Shown here one piece after another: positions 63,793-64,000 of a stretch of 64,000 nt of DNA (positions are counted from its first letter, which is position 1; each line of letters opens with the position of its first letter). A program made the position numbers and the translations under genes. The stretch covers positions 186,001-250,000 of the forward strand of contig JBCBMW010000003.1 in assembly GCA_039822105.1 (NCBI GenBank), given 5' to 3'. The notes beneath the pieces were generated by a model that saw only the letters and a list, made by a program, of their open reading frames with translations, made no database searches and was not told where the DNA came from. This DNA is from Parvularcula sp039822105 (lineage in GTDB: Bacteria; Pseudomonadota; Alphaproteobacteria; Caulobacterales; Parvularculaceae).

Positions 63793-64000
63793 AGAGCACC
63801 CCCTACCCTAACAGGACACAGGGTTTATCAAGTACCGCCCCAAGGCAACACGTCTCAACAGTTCGCCCCTACCACAGAGTTCCAGTGGTCTTCGTGCCTC
63901 CGACACTTTCCATCCGCATCATGAGTAATGAACGGTGCGAAAACGCCCCACCTCGTGCCGATCCGGTTGATCTGTGCACCCCGATAAGGGGCTTATCGCA
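63793..64000. other. Intergenic region at window end
   Basis: These 208 bp upstream of the metalloprotease gene hold no supported gene. They should contain its promoter, but I see no clear -10/-35 pair. The sequence continues past the window edge, so a gene on the other side cannot be excluded. Confidence 0.3.

Overview
The window looks like chromosomal DNA of an aerobic, Gram-negative, probably marine alphaproteobacterium. The grounds are a high GC content, an alphaproteobacterial-style two-domain ribosomal protein L25, a membrane-anchored LytTR regulator, many outer-membrane and lipoprotein genes, and a single-chain vitamin B12 uptake operon. The order or family cannot be fixed from sequence alone. 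I see no rRNA, tRNA, CRISPR array, complete insertion sequence or phage module.

Layout. 0.3-7.5 kb: a membrane protein of unknown function, rplY (L25), a sterol-desaturase-type hydroxylase, a GRP-type sugar transporter with ribokinase, then a carotenoid oxygenase / DUF2141 lipoprotein pair divergent from a membrane-bound LytTR regulator. 7.5-17.6 kb: a complete acetate module with a DcaP-like porin, acs, a LuxR-type response regulator and SLC5-linked hybrid kinase (CrbR/CrbS type), and the two-subunit acetate:cation symporter. 17.8-23.7 kb: lipid-modifying enzymes (an acyltransferase, an LCM-type methyltransferase that appears frameshifted, an epoxide-hydrolase-like enzyme, and a self-sufficient P450-reductase fusion of the CYP102 type). 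24-31 kb: a storage-lipid island with a class III PHA synthase and small accessory subunit, phasin, several alpha/beta hydrolases, a wax ester synthase/DGAT and a TetR regulator.

31-47 kb is the accessory and most unusual part. It holds a LuxR solo and a STAS-like protein, then a secreted subtilisin-family protease carrying 18 tandem seven-residue GDI repeats and a predicted outer-membrane C-terminus. Directly downstream lies a TPR-containing hybrid histidine kinase. A DUF389 membrane protein follows, then a secreted YD-repeat/Ig-like protein, a 1419-residue RHS-repeat protein with a hydrophobic glycine-rich C-terminal tip, and three small genes of lower GC that could be immunity or cargo genes.

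47.4-56.7 kb is a tight vitamin B12 locus: cobT-cobS-cobC-cobO, a cobalamin riboswitch, then btuB-btuF-btuC-btuD-cobQ, mostly with 1-10 bp gene overlaps. 56.8-64 kb: a CrtI/RetSat-like flavoprotein, an SDR dehydrogenase, a large cadherin-domain lipoprotein, about 0.8 kb with no convincing gene, and a secreted HExxHxxGxxH metalloprotease with a small coupled ORF.

How the parts fit: the acetate module supplies and regulates acetyl-CoA, which feeds the PHA and wax ester/triacylglycerol genes. The P450, epoxide hydrolase and acyltransferases act on fatty or isoprenoid substrates. The B12 locus imports and finishes corrinoids. The 31-47 kb block looks like a cell-surface interaction or competition region. 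These links are inference from gene content and order.
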